Of a stretch of DNA of 64,000 nucleotides, positions 1 to 7,601 are shown piece after piece (the first letter of the stretch is position 1; every line of letters starts with the position of its first letter). The notes below the pieces were generated by a model, which searched no databases, was not told the origin of the DNA, and was given only the letters and a program-made list of their open reading frames with translations. The stretch comes from CAJJDF01 sp965657945. GTDB lineage: Bacteria > Bacteroidota > Bacteroidia > Flavobacteriales_D > CAJJDF01. Position numbers and translations under genes: made by a program. The stretch is taken from the NCBI GenBank assembly GCA_965657945.1, contig CBFHPW010000004.1, positions 62,001 through 126,000 of the forward strand, in the 5' to 3' direction.

Positions 1-64
1 CTTCATCCTGAAAACCAGGGTTGGTAGAATAAACAATGTATTTTTCTTTTTTCTTTTTAGCCAT
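1..64 (-). CDS. SUI1/eIF1-family translation factor, N-terminal fragment
   Basis: Only the first 21 codons lie in the window; the rest runs off the left edge. The peptide starts with a lysine-rich run and then IVYSTNPGFQD, which resembles the N-terminus of bacterial SUI1/YciH-like proteins of Bacteroidota. These are eIF1-related and are thought to act on the small ribosomal subunit during initiation. The ATG overlaps the stop codon of the upstream DUF389 gene in a TAATG arrangement, so the two are probably translationally coupled. The call rests on a very short stretch and could change when the full gene is seen. Confidence 0.45.
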   Translation of the reverse strand, partial: MAKKKKEKYIVYSTNPGFQDE

Positions 65-1488
65 TACTTCGTTTTTTCTATGATTTCGTAGTTATTTGTT
101 TCAAAATTTAATTCAATCCAATTTTTTAGTTTTTTGCTTCTTCCTTCATTCAAAATGGAGTCCGACCAATTTACAACAATCAATAGCGTTGTATCTTGAT
201 TTCCTGTCATATCTACTCGATAGGCTTTTGAGGCAGCAAAACTCTCTAAAGGTTTAAATTCTGTAATTAATTTTAGTTTTTTATTCACAGATGTAAGGTC
301 GTAATTGAAATCCGTTTTTTTGCTGTAATCTTCTTTCAGCTTAATGATTTCCTTATCTCTATCAATTATTTTTTGCTCCCAATCTTTTACCAACAGTCGG
401 TAATCATCCATGGTAAAAGTATTGTTTTCGATTTCATCATTCTGGATCACAACAAAACTAGTATTGTCTAATCCGTAATCTTCACTATTCAGAATTCCTT
501 GAAGTTCTTCAATTCTTGAGACAGAGATTGTATTGCTTCCAACCAAAACAACAGATACGGTGCGCGCGTCATAATCGAAATCGGTATCCAAAATCTTAAT
601 TTTAGGAATTGTACTTACACGTTCTTTAACAAATAATCCAGCGGTGTTGGTAAATACAGACTTATTAAATACTTCTATAAATTTCATTCCGCTTGGCACC
701 AGAATGATTATTAATATGACAGAAATATAAATCTTGATATTTCTTTCTTTCTTTTTATTGACATAAGTGGCCAATGGGAATTTTAGATACCTCACAACCA
801 CTATAGTTGAAAGACAGATGAAGAGTGAATTTAGCAAGAATAGATAAAATGCTCCAAATGTGTAATCCCAGTTTCCGGTAGCTAAGCCATAGCCAGTGAC
901 ACACAAGGGTGGCATCAAAGCTGTAGCAATTGCAACTCCAGGAACTACGGTTGAATTGTCATTTCGTGAAGCAGCAATAATCCCTGCCAATCCTCCAAAA
1001 AAGGCGATCAAAACGTCAAGTATAAGAGGTTCAGTTCTTGCTAATATTTCAGCTGTAGCATCCTTGAATGGCATTATTTTGAAATAGATAAACGAAACCA
1101 AAATACTAACCACCGTAGCTACACCAAAATTGATTAATGAATAAATAAGTAATTTGAAATTGTTAGTTCCAACACTCAATCCAATTCCTCTAATTGGACC
1201 CATCAACGGAGAAATAAGCATGGCTCCAATTACGACTGCGATTGAATTTACATTGAGTCCAATTGATGCAATAACTATAGAGCACATCAATACCCAAACG
1301 TTGTAGCCCTTAAATTCAATTTCTTTCTTGATGTTATCAATCACTTCTATGGGATTAACACTAGAATCATTACTAAAACTAAACAAAGAAATCATAAATT
1401 TCCAAAGAGTAGAAGGGAGGCCTTTTAATTCATCTTTGGATATTTTCTTAGACTCCTGTTGTTCTTCTTTATTAAATCCTGATTCCAT
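64..1488 (-). CDS. DUF389 family multi-spanning membrane protein
   Basis: This 474-residue protein belongs to the DUF389 (TIGR00341-like) family, whose function is unknown. The sequence shows a short charged N-terminus, then about six hydrophobic segments between residues 65 and 275. The family-typical GAMLISPLMGPI stretch follows the first segment, and a polar loop reading SRNDNSTVVPGVAIATALMPP lies near residues 173-193. The C-terminal 200 residues are soluble and contain a charged, coiled-coil-like part near residues 345-370. It begins 14 bp after the formimidoylglutamase stop and ends in an overlap with the SUI1-like gene, so it sits inside a minus-strand operon. The family call is firm; no substrate can be inferred. 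Confidence 0.85.
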   Translation of the reverse strand: MESGFNKEEQQESKKISKDELKGLPSTLWKFMISLFSFSNDSSVNPIEVIDNIKKEIEFKGYNVWVLMCSIVIASIGLNVNSIAVVIGAMLISPLMGPIRGIGLSVGTNNFKLLIYSLINFGVATVVSILVSFIYFKIMPFKDATAEILARTEPLILDVLIAFFGGLAGIIAASRNDNSTVVPGVAIATALMPPLCVTGYGLATGNWDYTFGAFYLFLLNSLFICLSTIVVVRYLKFPLATYVNKKKERNIKIYISVILIIILVPSGMKFIEVFNKSVFTNTAGLFVKERVSTIPKIKILDTDFDYDARTVSVVLVGSNTISVSRIEELQGILNSEDYGLDNTSFVVIQNDEIENNTFTMDDYRLLVKDWEQKIIDRDKEIIKLKEDYSKKTDFNYDLTSVNKKLKLITEFKPLESFAASKAYRVDMTGNQDTTLLIVVNWSDSILNEGRSKKLKNWIELNFETNNYEIIEKTK

Positions 1489-1502
1489 TATGTTTAGCTG
1501 AA

Positions 1503-2471
1503 TTAAGTGTTGATTTTGATGAAATCGCTTACAAAATAGGCAATCGTTTTTCCTACAATGTTCTTCTCTAGCTCATTTATTGGAGCGCCTTCACAAATAT
1601 GAAAATAGTGGAAATTGTATTCATTTGAAAGTGAAAAGATGAGTTTTCTTACTTCCTCTTCAGTGAAACCAACTGAGGTAAATGCACTCACTGGCATATT
1701 CTTGATACTATCTAAATCCAACTCCAATCCAATTTTTGTTGCATCCAAATGAGATTTTACACCCTCAATTATCATAGAATCGCACCAAGATTCCTGTGTA
1801 ATTTGATTAAAACTAAGAAACTGTAACTTTTCGTTCTCCTTGAATTTATTCAGAATAAACTGAGAATTATATTCTTCGTGAAGTCCCAATACAAAGTATT
1901 TATCGAGTTTATTATTTTGCAAGGCATAAGAAAATCCATTTCCACTATGTCTTCCTTCCAATTCCCGCAAATCGGCATGTGGATCAATATTCAAGACATC
2001 AATAGTAGACTCAAATGAATTCATTATGGGGTAACAATTGTTGTGACCTCCACCAATTACAATAGGTGTTTTTCCTGCCTCAATTACCTCCTCGATTACG
2101 GCTTGCACTCGCAAGTCAACTTGCTCAATTAAGATCCGCAACTCAGAAACAGAAGCTTTATGGGCTTTCAATTGTAAGTCATCCAGTTTTACTGCACCAC
2201 CCAAAATAATAGTTTCACCCGATAAAAAATCATTACTTTGCATGGACAAAAACTTGGATAAAAATGCTTCCCAAGCGTTGTAGGCTCCAATGTTTCCGAA
2301 GTTGGCCCGTGGTCCAATATCTTCTGGTATACCGATTAGAACAAACTCTCCCTCTGTATTTTCCAATCCGGTTAAACCCAAATCGATAGTTTGTCCTAAT
2401 TTTGTTTCACCTTCTCGAGGAGTAAAAAACTCAAGTAAATCTGACGCTGAATATTGTTTAAGGTATTTCAT
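1503..2471 (-). CDS. hutG: Formimidoylglutamase (arginase/ureohydrolase family)
   Basis: The 322-residue protein has the binuclear manganese site of the ureohydrolase family: GGGHN at 140-144, DPHAD at 163-167 and LDLDS at 251-255. The histidine and aspartates in these motifs are the expected metal ligands. In Bacteroidota this sequence type is usually annotated as formimidoylglutamase, which splits N-formimidoyl-glutamate into glutamate and formamide, the last step of one histidine degradation route. A histidine ammonia-lyase gene at 21255 supports the pathway, though it is 19 kb away. Arginase or agmatinase activity cannot be excluded from sequence alone. It follows the DUF1015 gene by 5 bp and precedes the DUF389 gene by 14 bp. 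Confidence 0.72.
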   Translation of the reverse strand: MKYLKQYSASDLLEFFTPREGETKLGQTIDLGLTGLENTEGEFVLIGIPEDIGPRANFGNIGAYNAWEAFLSKFLSMQSNDFLSGETIILGGAVKLDDLQLKAHKASVSELRILIEQVDLRVQAVIEEVIEAGKTPIVIGGGHNNCYPIMNSFESTIDVLNIDPHADLRELEGRHSGNGFSYALQNNKLDKYFVLGLHEEYNSQFILNKFKENEKLQFLSFNQITQESWCDSMIIEGVKSHLDATKIGLELDLDSIKNMPVSAFTSVGFTEEEVRKLIFSLSNEYNFHYFHICEGAPINELEKNIVGKTIAYFVSDFIKINT

Positions 2472-2476
2472 TAATA

Positions 2477-3688
2477 TTAAAATTTATAAACCGTAAGTCC
2501 ACTTCTCAGTTTTGGTTCAATGTAAGTAGATTTTGGAGGCATGATGAGATTGTGGTCGGCAATCAGTTTTAATTCTTCAAAACTAATCGGGAACATGGTA
2601 ATTGCAATATCATATTTTCCTGAATCTACTTTTTCTTGTATCGATTCTAGTCCTTTGTTCCCAGGGACAAAACTCACTCTTTTGTCCTGCGTCAACTCTT
2701 TGATTTCAAAAATAGGGTTGAGAATAAAGTCCGTAATTATTTGAGAATCTAATTGCTCAATTATTCCGCTAGTTCGTTCAAATTTTCTTTTCAACTTAAT
2801 GCGAATCCAAGAATCAAATAAATACATCGAAAACTCATGTTTTGCTTTTGGTGACAAAATCGTTTTGCTTTCTTCGAGTATGTCAAAATCTTCAGAGAGT
2901 TTGTCTTTAATTTCTGCGAAACTTAGGTTCTCAGAGTTTTTAATTACCCGATTGTAATCATAAATTTGAACTGCTTCATCACTCATAAATAAGGACATAA
3001 TATATTGAGTGCTTTCCTTTTCTTTGTTCAGTAGCGACAACCGATTGGAAGAGGCAGATCGGTGATGTCCATCAGCAATGTACACGCTTGGAATTTTCTC
3101 AAATGACTGTTCTATGAGTTCAATTTTTTCGGGATCGGCCATTTCCCATAATTCGTGTTTTATGTTGTCTTCCGAAACAAAATTATGAATTGGAGTAGAA
3201 GAAATAATTTCGTTAATGACAGTAGATAATGCCTCTAATTTTGGATAAACCAACAGAACTGGTTCAGCATTAAATCCGGTGAGCGTAAGGTATTTAGTAA
3301 ATAATTTTTCTCTTTTATTTAGTGTTAGTTCGTGTTTTTTTATTTTCCCTTTTTGATAATCTTTTGCGTGAGCTCCACCGATTATTCCGCAATAACTATT
3401 TTCACCATTTGTTTGTCGATAAACATAAAATGCGTCTGAAGTAGATTGCACAAATATTCCTTTTTTTATGGAGGACTCAAAAAGTTCTTTCGTTTTTTTA
3501 AACCGATCGTCAAGCTCCATTTTTCGTTCCTTTTCATCGTGAAGAATAATGTGGAGAAATGAGTCAGGATTAGCATTCATAAGCGTTGTAATCTCCTCAT
3601 CAGAATAGGTGTTGATTGGTTTTGTACTAATCTCAGGCCCCATGTTTTTCTTTGGAAAAAATCCTTTAAACGGTTTTATTTTTGTCAT
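2477..3688 (-). CDS. DUF1015 family protein
   Basis: The 403-residue protein belongs to the DUF1015 (COG4198) family. Its hallmark, ADGHHRSASSNRL near residue 205, is plainly visible, as is the N-terminal IKPFKGFFP stretch that opens most members. No biochemical role is established for the family. In Bacteroidota it is very often a neighbour of serA and serC, and here it lies directly downstream of serA on the same strand. The strong hairpin at 3741-3772 separates them, so DUF1015 probably has its own promoter. No signal peptide or membrane segment is seen, so it is likely cytosolic. Confidence 0.85.
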   Translation of the reverse strand: MTKIKPFKGFFPKKNMGPEISTKPINTYSDEEITTLMNANPDSFLHIILHDEKERKMELDDRFKKTKELFESSIKKGIFVQSTSDAFYVYRQTNGENSYCGIIGGAHAKDYQKGKIKKHELTLNKREKLFTKYLTLTGFNAEPVLLVYPKLEALSTVINEIISSTPIHNFVSEDNIKHELWEMADPEKIELIEQSFEKIPSVYIADGHHRSASSNRLSLLNKEKESTQYIMSLFMSDEAVQIYDYNRVIKNSENLSFAEIKDKLSEDFDILEESKTILSPKAKHEFSMYLFDSWIRIKLKRKFERTSGIIEQLDSQIITDFILNPIFEIKELTQDKRVSFVPGNKGLESIQEKVDSGKYDIAITMFPISFEELKLIADHNLIMPPKSTYIEPKLRSGLTVYKF

Positions 3689-3740
3689 AAATAGCGGTAA
3701 ATTTCAATGCTTGAGTAACGAAATTAAAAGTACAAAAAAA

Positions 3741-3772
3741 AACATCCTGAATAAGAATCAGGATGTTTTTTT
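3741..3772 (-). terminator. Intrinsic terminator downstream of serA
   Basis: A perfect 10-bp stem (AACATCCTGA with TCAGGATGTT) closes a 7-nt loop. A-rich and T-rich tracts flank both sides, so it could work on either strand. It lies 20 bp beyond the serA stop and before the DUF1015 start. Confidence 0.85.
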
Positions 3773-3791
3773 AGAGATGAATTTGAATCTG

Positions 3792-4751
3792 TTATCCCTT
3801 TAGAGCTTCCATCACCTTATCAGCCATTTCAGTGCCAATTCTGTCTTGGGCTTCTAGGGTTGCGGCTCCAATGTGAGGAGTAGTTGCAATTCTTTTGTTT
3901 TCCAATAAATCTTTTCTTGGTGAAGGTTCGTTTTCAAAAACATCAAGAGCACAGTAGGCCACTTTGTTCGATTCAATTGCCTTTAATAATTCATTTTCGT
4001 CAATTACTCCACCTCTTGCAGCATTGACAATTCTTACTCCGTCTTTCATTTTGGCAAATTCACCAGCCGAAATTACTGCTGATCCATCATTTTGTTTTGG
4101 AATGTGGATAGAAATATAATCTGATTTTGCAAATATATCGTCCATCGAACCAGATTCGATTTCTACTTCGAACGATTGCCCTGTATGAAAATGCACTGGC
4201 ATAGTAGAAGAAATAGGTTGTTTGTCGTGAGCAATTACTTTCATTCCACAACCAAGCGCGTAACTTGAAAGAGCGCTTCCAATTCTTCCAAAACCTATAA
4301 TACCAAGTGTTTTACCCGATAATTCTACTCCTTTTCCGTAATTTTTCTTTAATACTTTAAATTCTTCGCTACCAGATTCTGGCATTTCTCTATTTGCTAA
4401 ATGAGTGAATCTGGAGATACTGAACATTTGAGCCATTACAAGCTCTGCCACAGACTGAGATGACGCTGCCGGAGTATTGGATACGACAATTCCTTTTTCT
4501 CTGGCGTAGGCCACATCAATGTTGTCCATTCCGACACCTCCTCGTCCAATAAATTTAAGACTTGGACAATTATCAATGATGTCTGTTCTCACCTTGGTTG
4601 CACTTCTTACAAGCAAAGCTGCAATCTTGTTGGAGTTGATATAATCAACCAGTTCTTCTTGCGGAACATGATTGGTTATTACTTCAAATCCATATTCAAT
4701 TAATTTGTCTTCTCCAGACTGAGAAATTCCATCATTTGCTAGTACTTTCAT
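3792..4751 (-). CDS. serA: D-3-phosphoglycerate dehydrogenase
   Basis: This 319-residue D-2-hydroxyacid dehydrogenase has the NAD-binding Rossmann glycines (GFGRIGS near residue 154), the catalytic-arginine loop NAARGGVIDENEL and the catalytic-histidine motif TPHIGAAT. It is the short form without a C-terminal ACT domain, common in Bacteroidota. It would oxidise 3-phosphoglycerate to 3-phosphohydroxypyruvate at the entry to serine synthesis. Its neighbours support this: DUF1015 is downstream, and serine hydroxymethyltransferase is encoded at 16708. A broader hydroxyacid dehydrogenase role is possible, since the subfamilies are hard to separate by eye. Confidence 0.82.
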   Translation of the reverse strand: MKVLANDGISQSGEDKLIEYGFEVITNHVPQEELVDYINSNKIAALLVRSATKVRTDIIDNCPSLKFIGRGGVGMDNIDVAYAREKGIVVSNTPAASSQSVAELVMAQMFSISRFTHLANREMPESGSEEFKVLKKNYGKGVELSGKTLGIIGFGRIGSALSSYALGCGMKVIAHDKQPISSTMPVHFHTGQSFEVEIESGSMDDIFAKSDYISIHIPKQNDGSAVISAGEFAKMKDGVRIVNAARGGVIDENELLKAIESNKVAYCALDVFENEPSPRKDLLENKRIATTPHIGAATLEAQDRIGTEMADKVMEALKG

Positions 4752-4770
4752 AGGTTTTTTAATTTTTTTA

Positions 4771-4778
4771 CAAATCTA
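4771..4778 (-). promoter_or_regulatory. Candidate -7 box of serA
   Basis: The minus strand reads TAGATTTG, an exact match to the Bacteroidota -7 consensus TAnnTTTG, 19 nt before the serA ATG. No convincing TTG -33 element was found at the expected distance. Confidence 0.42.
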
Positions 4779-4812
4779 ATTATATCTAGGAGGTTATAAA
4801 AGATTTTGAATG

Positions 4813-5448
4813 TTAATCTAACGTTATTTCAGACAAGGTAGATAATACATTGTCTGCAATTGAAAACTGAGTCATTTGAAATTCTTTTTTTTCGGGAATT
4901 GCAACTACTTTCATTTTCGCTGCTTTTGCTGCTATTACACCGTTGATTGAATCTTCAATCACGAGGCATTTTTGGGGTTCAATCGAAAGACTATTCGCTG
5001 CGGAAATAAAAACTTGAGGATGTGGTTTGCCATACACCTCATTCTCAGCAGAATGAATCGCCTCAAAATGCGTCTTAATTTCTAGCTTTTCTAATACTGT
5101 CTCGATAATTCTCATCGAAGATGACGAGGCCAGTGCTAGTTTTAGATTTTTCTTTTTTGCCTTCTCAATGGTTTCAAATACTCCTTCCATGGCAGTTCCT
5201 TCTGTTTTTATGAGAGTAATAACTTCTTCTATTATTTCCTCTGAAGTATGATTGGGTTCAAATGATGCATTTAGTTTGTGTTTCCAATATTGAGTGACTT
5301 CGTCCACACGCATTCCTTTGGTTTCGTTGCACATATCGTAGCTAAATTCATATCCATATTTCCTCATAACTTTTTGAATCGCCTTTTTCCACAAGGGTTC
5401 AGAGTCTATCAAAACTCCATCCATATCAAATATGAGTGCTTTAATCAT
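4813..5448 (-). CDS. HAD superfamily phosphatase, beta-phosphoglucomutase-like
   Basis: The 211-residue protein opens with the HAD motif I FDMDGVLIDSEP, in which the two aspartates are nucleophile and acid/base. A helical cap follows, then motif II (LASSSS near residue 103), and a motif III/IV region with KPHPQVF and VIEDSINGV. This is the subfamily IA architecture of hexitol or 2-deoxyglucose-6-phosphate phosphatases and beta-phosphoglucomutases. The substrate cannot be fixed, and a link to serine synthesis (as a serB substitute) is only speculative. It is divergent from the NlpC/P60 gene, with start codons 51 bp apart. Confidence 0.8.
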   Translation of the reverse strand: MIKALIFDMDGVLIDSEPLWKKAIQKVMRKYGYEFSYDMCNETKGMRVDEVTQYWKHKLNASFEPNHTSEEIIEEVITLIKTEGTAMEGVFETIEKAKKKNLKLALASSSSMRIIETVLEKLEIKTHFEAIHSAENEVYGKPHPQVFISAANSLSIEPQKCLVIEDSINGVIAAKAAKMKVVAIPEKKEFQMTQFSIADNVLSTLSEITLD

Positions 5449-5455
5449 TTTATGT

Positions 5456-5463
5456 TATTTTTG
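5456..5463 (+). promoter_or_regulatory. Candidate -7 box of the NlpC/P60 gene
   Basis: TATTTTTG matches TAnnTTTG exactly and lies 36 nt before the ATG at 5500, in the short divergent region shared with the HAD gene. The -33 element is weak. Confidence 0.4.
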
Positions 5464-5499
5464 TCTAGAATAAAAACCGACTCAAAGGTAAAACTATAT

Positions 5500-6276
5500 A
5501 TGGAATACGGAATATGTCAAGTGGTACTTTCTCCTGGAAGAGCCGAACCAGCAGATCAATCTGAGATACAATTGCAGTTAGTGTTTGGAGATTTAGCCTA
5601 CATCATGGAAGTGAAAGACAATTGGACTTTCGTAAAAATGGCTAAGTATTCCTATTCTTGCTGGATAGATACCAAGCATATTTGCGTTATCTCTGAAGAA
5701 GAGTTTAACCAAATATATGAACAAAAAGAAATTCGGGTAAACGACATCACTTCTCAATTAATTAATTCGGAAAACCAAGAGGTTACAAATCTCCTAAAGG
5801 GATGTTTATTACCCAATTATGATAATGGATTTACTTCTTTTGGAAACAAAAAGTTTCAATTCATTGGAGAAACCAATCATTTGTGTGAATTAACCAAATC
5901 TGGAGTTACTAACACTGCAATGGACTACCTCAATAGTCCTTACTTATGGGGAGGAACTTCTCCTTTTGGAATCGATTGTTCAGGTTTGACTCAAATGTGC
6001 TACGCAATTCATGGGATTCAAATTCCGCGAGATGCCTCAGCTCAAGCATTGATTGGAGAAACAGTAGATTTTTTGGAAGAGGCCGAGCCAGGAGATTTGA
6101 TGTACTTTGATAATAAGGAAGGTAAAATTACTCATGTTGGAATTTTGTTGTCTGAAAATAGAATAATTCATGCTGCGGGTCATGTTCGAATTGATAAAAT
6201 GGATCATCAAGGCATTTACAGAGAAGAGTGGGAGAAATACACTCATAATTTAAGAATCATAAAAAAACTGTTTTAA
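5500..6276 (+). CDS. C40 family (NlpC/P60) peptidase
   Basis: The 258-residue protein has an N-terminal SH3-like region (about residues 1-65) and a C-terminal NlpC/P60 cysteine peptidase. Its catalytic Cys160 is in the motif IDCSG, His212 is in ITHVGI and the third polar residue is His224. Such enzymes cut the D-Glu to diamino-acid bond in peptidoglycan peptides. I chose the ATG at 5500, because the open frame continues upstream only as antisense of the HAD gene. No signal peptide is visible, so a cytosolic role in recycling muropeptides (YkfC-like) is plausible. A candidate promoter lies at 5456-5463. Confidence 0.85.
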   Translation: MEYGICQVVLSPGRAEPADQSEIQLQLVFGDLAYIMEVKDNWTFVKMAKYSYSCWIDTKHICVISEEEFNQIYEQKEIRVNDITSQLINSENQEVTNLLKGCLLPNYDNGFTSFGNKKFQFIGETNHLCELTKSGVTNTAMDYLNSPYLWGGTSPFGIDCSGLTQMCYAIHGIQIPRDASAQALIGETVDFLEEAEPGDLMYFDNKEGKITHVGILLSENRIIHAAGHVRIDKMDHQGIYREEWEKYTHNLRIIKKLF

Positions 6277-6332
6277 CGGACAGAACTACTTGGCATGTTT
6301 TTAGTTTAACAAGAAAGTAAAAGAAAAGAAAG

Positions 6333-7106
6333 ATGAGTAAATTGAGAAAAGTAGGTTTGTTTTTGATGAGTGTTTTGTGGGTTATAAATCCTTTAAATGC
6401 TCAAGATGTTAATAAAAAAGACGCCCAAGGAAATAAACAAGGAACGTGGATCGCTTTTTACGATGGCACCAAAAATGTGAAGTATAGAGGAGATTTTATA
6501 AATGATATTCCAGTTGGAAAATTTATTTTTTTCTATGAGAATGGAAAGGTAAAAGCCAAAAACACTTACTTAAATAAAGGGAAAGATTCATATGTAAGTA
6601 TGTATCACGAGAATGGGAAACTAATGTCAATGGGAAAATATGTGAATGAACAAAAAGACAGTGTCTGGGTATTTTTGGATGAACATGGAAATTACTTGTC
6701 TAAAGAAAATTATAAGAATGGAAAGAGGCATGGCAAGTGCTTTACGTTTTATGCGTTTAATCCCAAAATAGATCAGGGTCAACCCAATTTGCTAGAAGTA
6801 GCGATTTACATCCATGGAGAAAAGGACGGTGAATACCTGAAATATTATCGAAACGGAAAATATATGATGCAGGCAAACTACTCAACAGGGACTTTAGAGG
6901 GAAAACGAACAACTTTTTACTCCAACGGTAAAAAAAGAAATGAGGTGTACTTTAAACACGGGGTGAAAAATGGATACACGATTAATTATGATACCAATGA
7001 AGAGGTTGTATCGAAACATTTTTATAAAAATGGATACGAATTAAAAGGAAAAGTTCTGGAAGATTATTTACAACGAAAAAGAGACCGAAGTGGAAGGGTT
7101 AAATAG
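6333..7106 (+). CDS. Secreted MORN/YwqK-like repeat protein
   Basis: The 257-residue protein starts with a signal peptide ending in NPLNAQ. It then carries about eight repeats of roughly 23 residues built on the pattern Y-x-N-G-K or F-x-D-G (for example FYENGKVKA, YHENGKLMS, YYRNGKYMM, FYSNGKKRN). This is the MORN_2/YwqK pattern widespread in Bacteroidota. Some database entries call these toxin-antitoxin YwqK antitoxins, but nothing here suggests a toxin partner. It is probably a periplasmic or surface protein of unknown role. It stands alone, 56 bp after the peptidase gene. Confidence 0.75.
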   Translation: MSKLRKVGLFLMSVLWVINPLNAQDVNKKDAQGNKQGTWIAFYDGTKNVKYRGDFINDIPVGKFIFFYENGKVKAKNTYLNKGKDSYVSMYHENGKLMSMGKYVNEQKDSVWVFLDEHGNYLSKENYKNGKRHGKCFTFYAFNPKIDQGQPNLLEVAIYIHGEKDGEYLKYYRNGKYMMQANYSTGTLEGKRTTFYSNGKKRNEVYFKHGVKNGYTINYDTNEEVVSKHFYKNGYELKGKVLEDYLQRKRDRSGRVK

Positions 7107-7374
7107 TCTATTTTATCTAAACAAAATCAAATGTATGGTGGTGCTTTCTGGTAATGATAAGCGCTTCTAGTAGAAAGTTCTCTACGAACACTACAAATTT
7201 ACGTCAAACCACTCCTGTAATTTTGTTTATTAGGTAATTAATTTGTTTATTTGAGTATAGAAAAACATCGCGTTTTTTTTGTGGCTCGGAGAATTTTGAT
7301 TTCGGTTATAAAATATTCAAAAGGATCTCATTTTTATTGAACAGTTAGATAGTTTAAGCTTTAAAATAGAGCCC

Positions 7375-7402
7375 AAAAAGCCCATCCTCGGATGGGCTTT
7401 TT
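7375..7402 (+). terminator. Intrinsic terminator
   Basis: A 12-bp perfect stem (AAAAAGCCCATC with GATGGGCTTTTT) closes a CTCG loop, with a T-tract on the plus side. It lies 270 bp downstream of the MORN-repeat gene and could also serve an unannotated small RNA. Confidence 0.75.
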
Positions 7403-7468
7403 AAATATATACACATTTCATTTCGTTGTTTTCATTGTTTTTAGAGAGTATAAGTTGCAACGATTAAT

Positions 7469-7501
7469 AAGTCCAAAAGTTATACCAAGTTGGACTTTTT
7501 T
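7469..7501 (+). terminator. Possible weak terminator hairpin
   Basis: An 8-bp stem (AAGTCCAA with TTGGACTT) has a 13-nt loop and is followed by six Ts. It is weaker than its neighbours and has no obvious gene to serve. Confidence 0.4.
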
Positions 7502-7554
7502 ATTATCAATTAGTTATGATTTGGTCTAATGTATTCGTCAAGTAATGAACAAAA

Positions 7555-7580
7555 AAAAGAAGGCTCGTAAGCCTTCTTTT
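7555..7580 (-). terminator. Intrinsic terminator of the T9SS subtilase
   Basis: An 11-bp perfect stem (AAAAGAAGGCT with AGCCTTCTTTT) closes a CGTA loop. It starts 21 bp beyond the stop codon of the minus-strand subtilase and has a T-tract on that strand. Confidence 0.87.
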
Positions 7581-7601
7581 GTTAACTTTTCTTAGAATAG
7601 A

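Larger units (their letters stand above)
7107..7601. other. 495-bp gene-free stretch with three hairpins
   Basis: No open frame of useful size lies here. It contains a strong terminator-type hairpin at 7375-7402, a weaker one at 7469-7501 and the subtilase terminator at 7555-7580. The first hairpin is 270 bp beyond the MORN gene. A weak promoter-like pair (TTG, 20 nt, TTTATTTG) ends near 7254. A short non-coding transcript of about 140-150 nt is possible but unproven. Confidence 0.5.

Noticed and set aside
5278..5499. Upstream extension of the NlpC/P60 frame
   Set aside because: It is the antisense of the HAD gene, has no family residues, and the promoter box at 5456 lies inside it.
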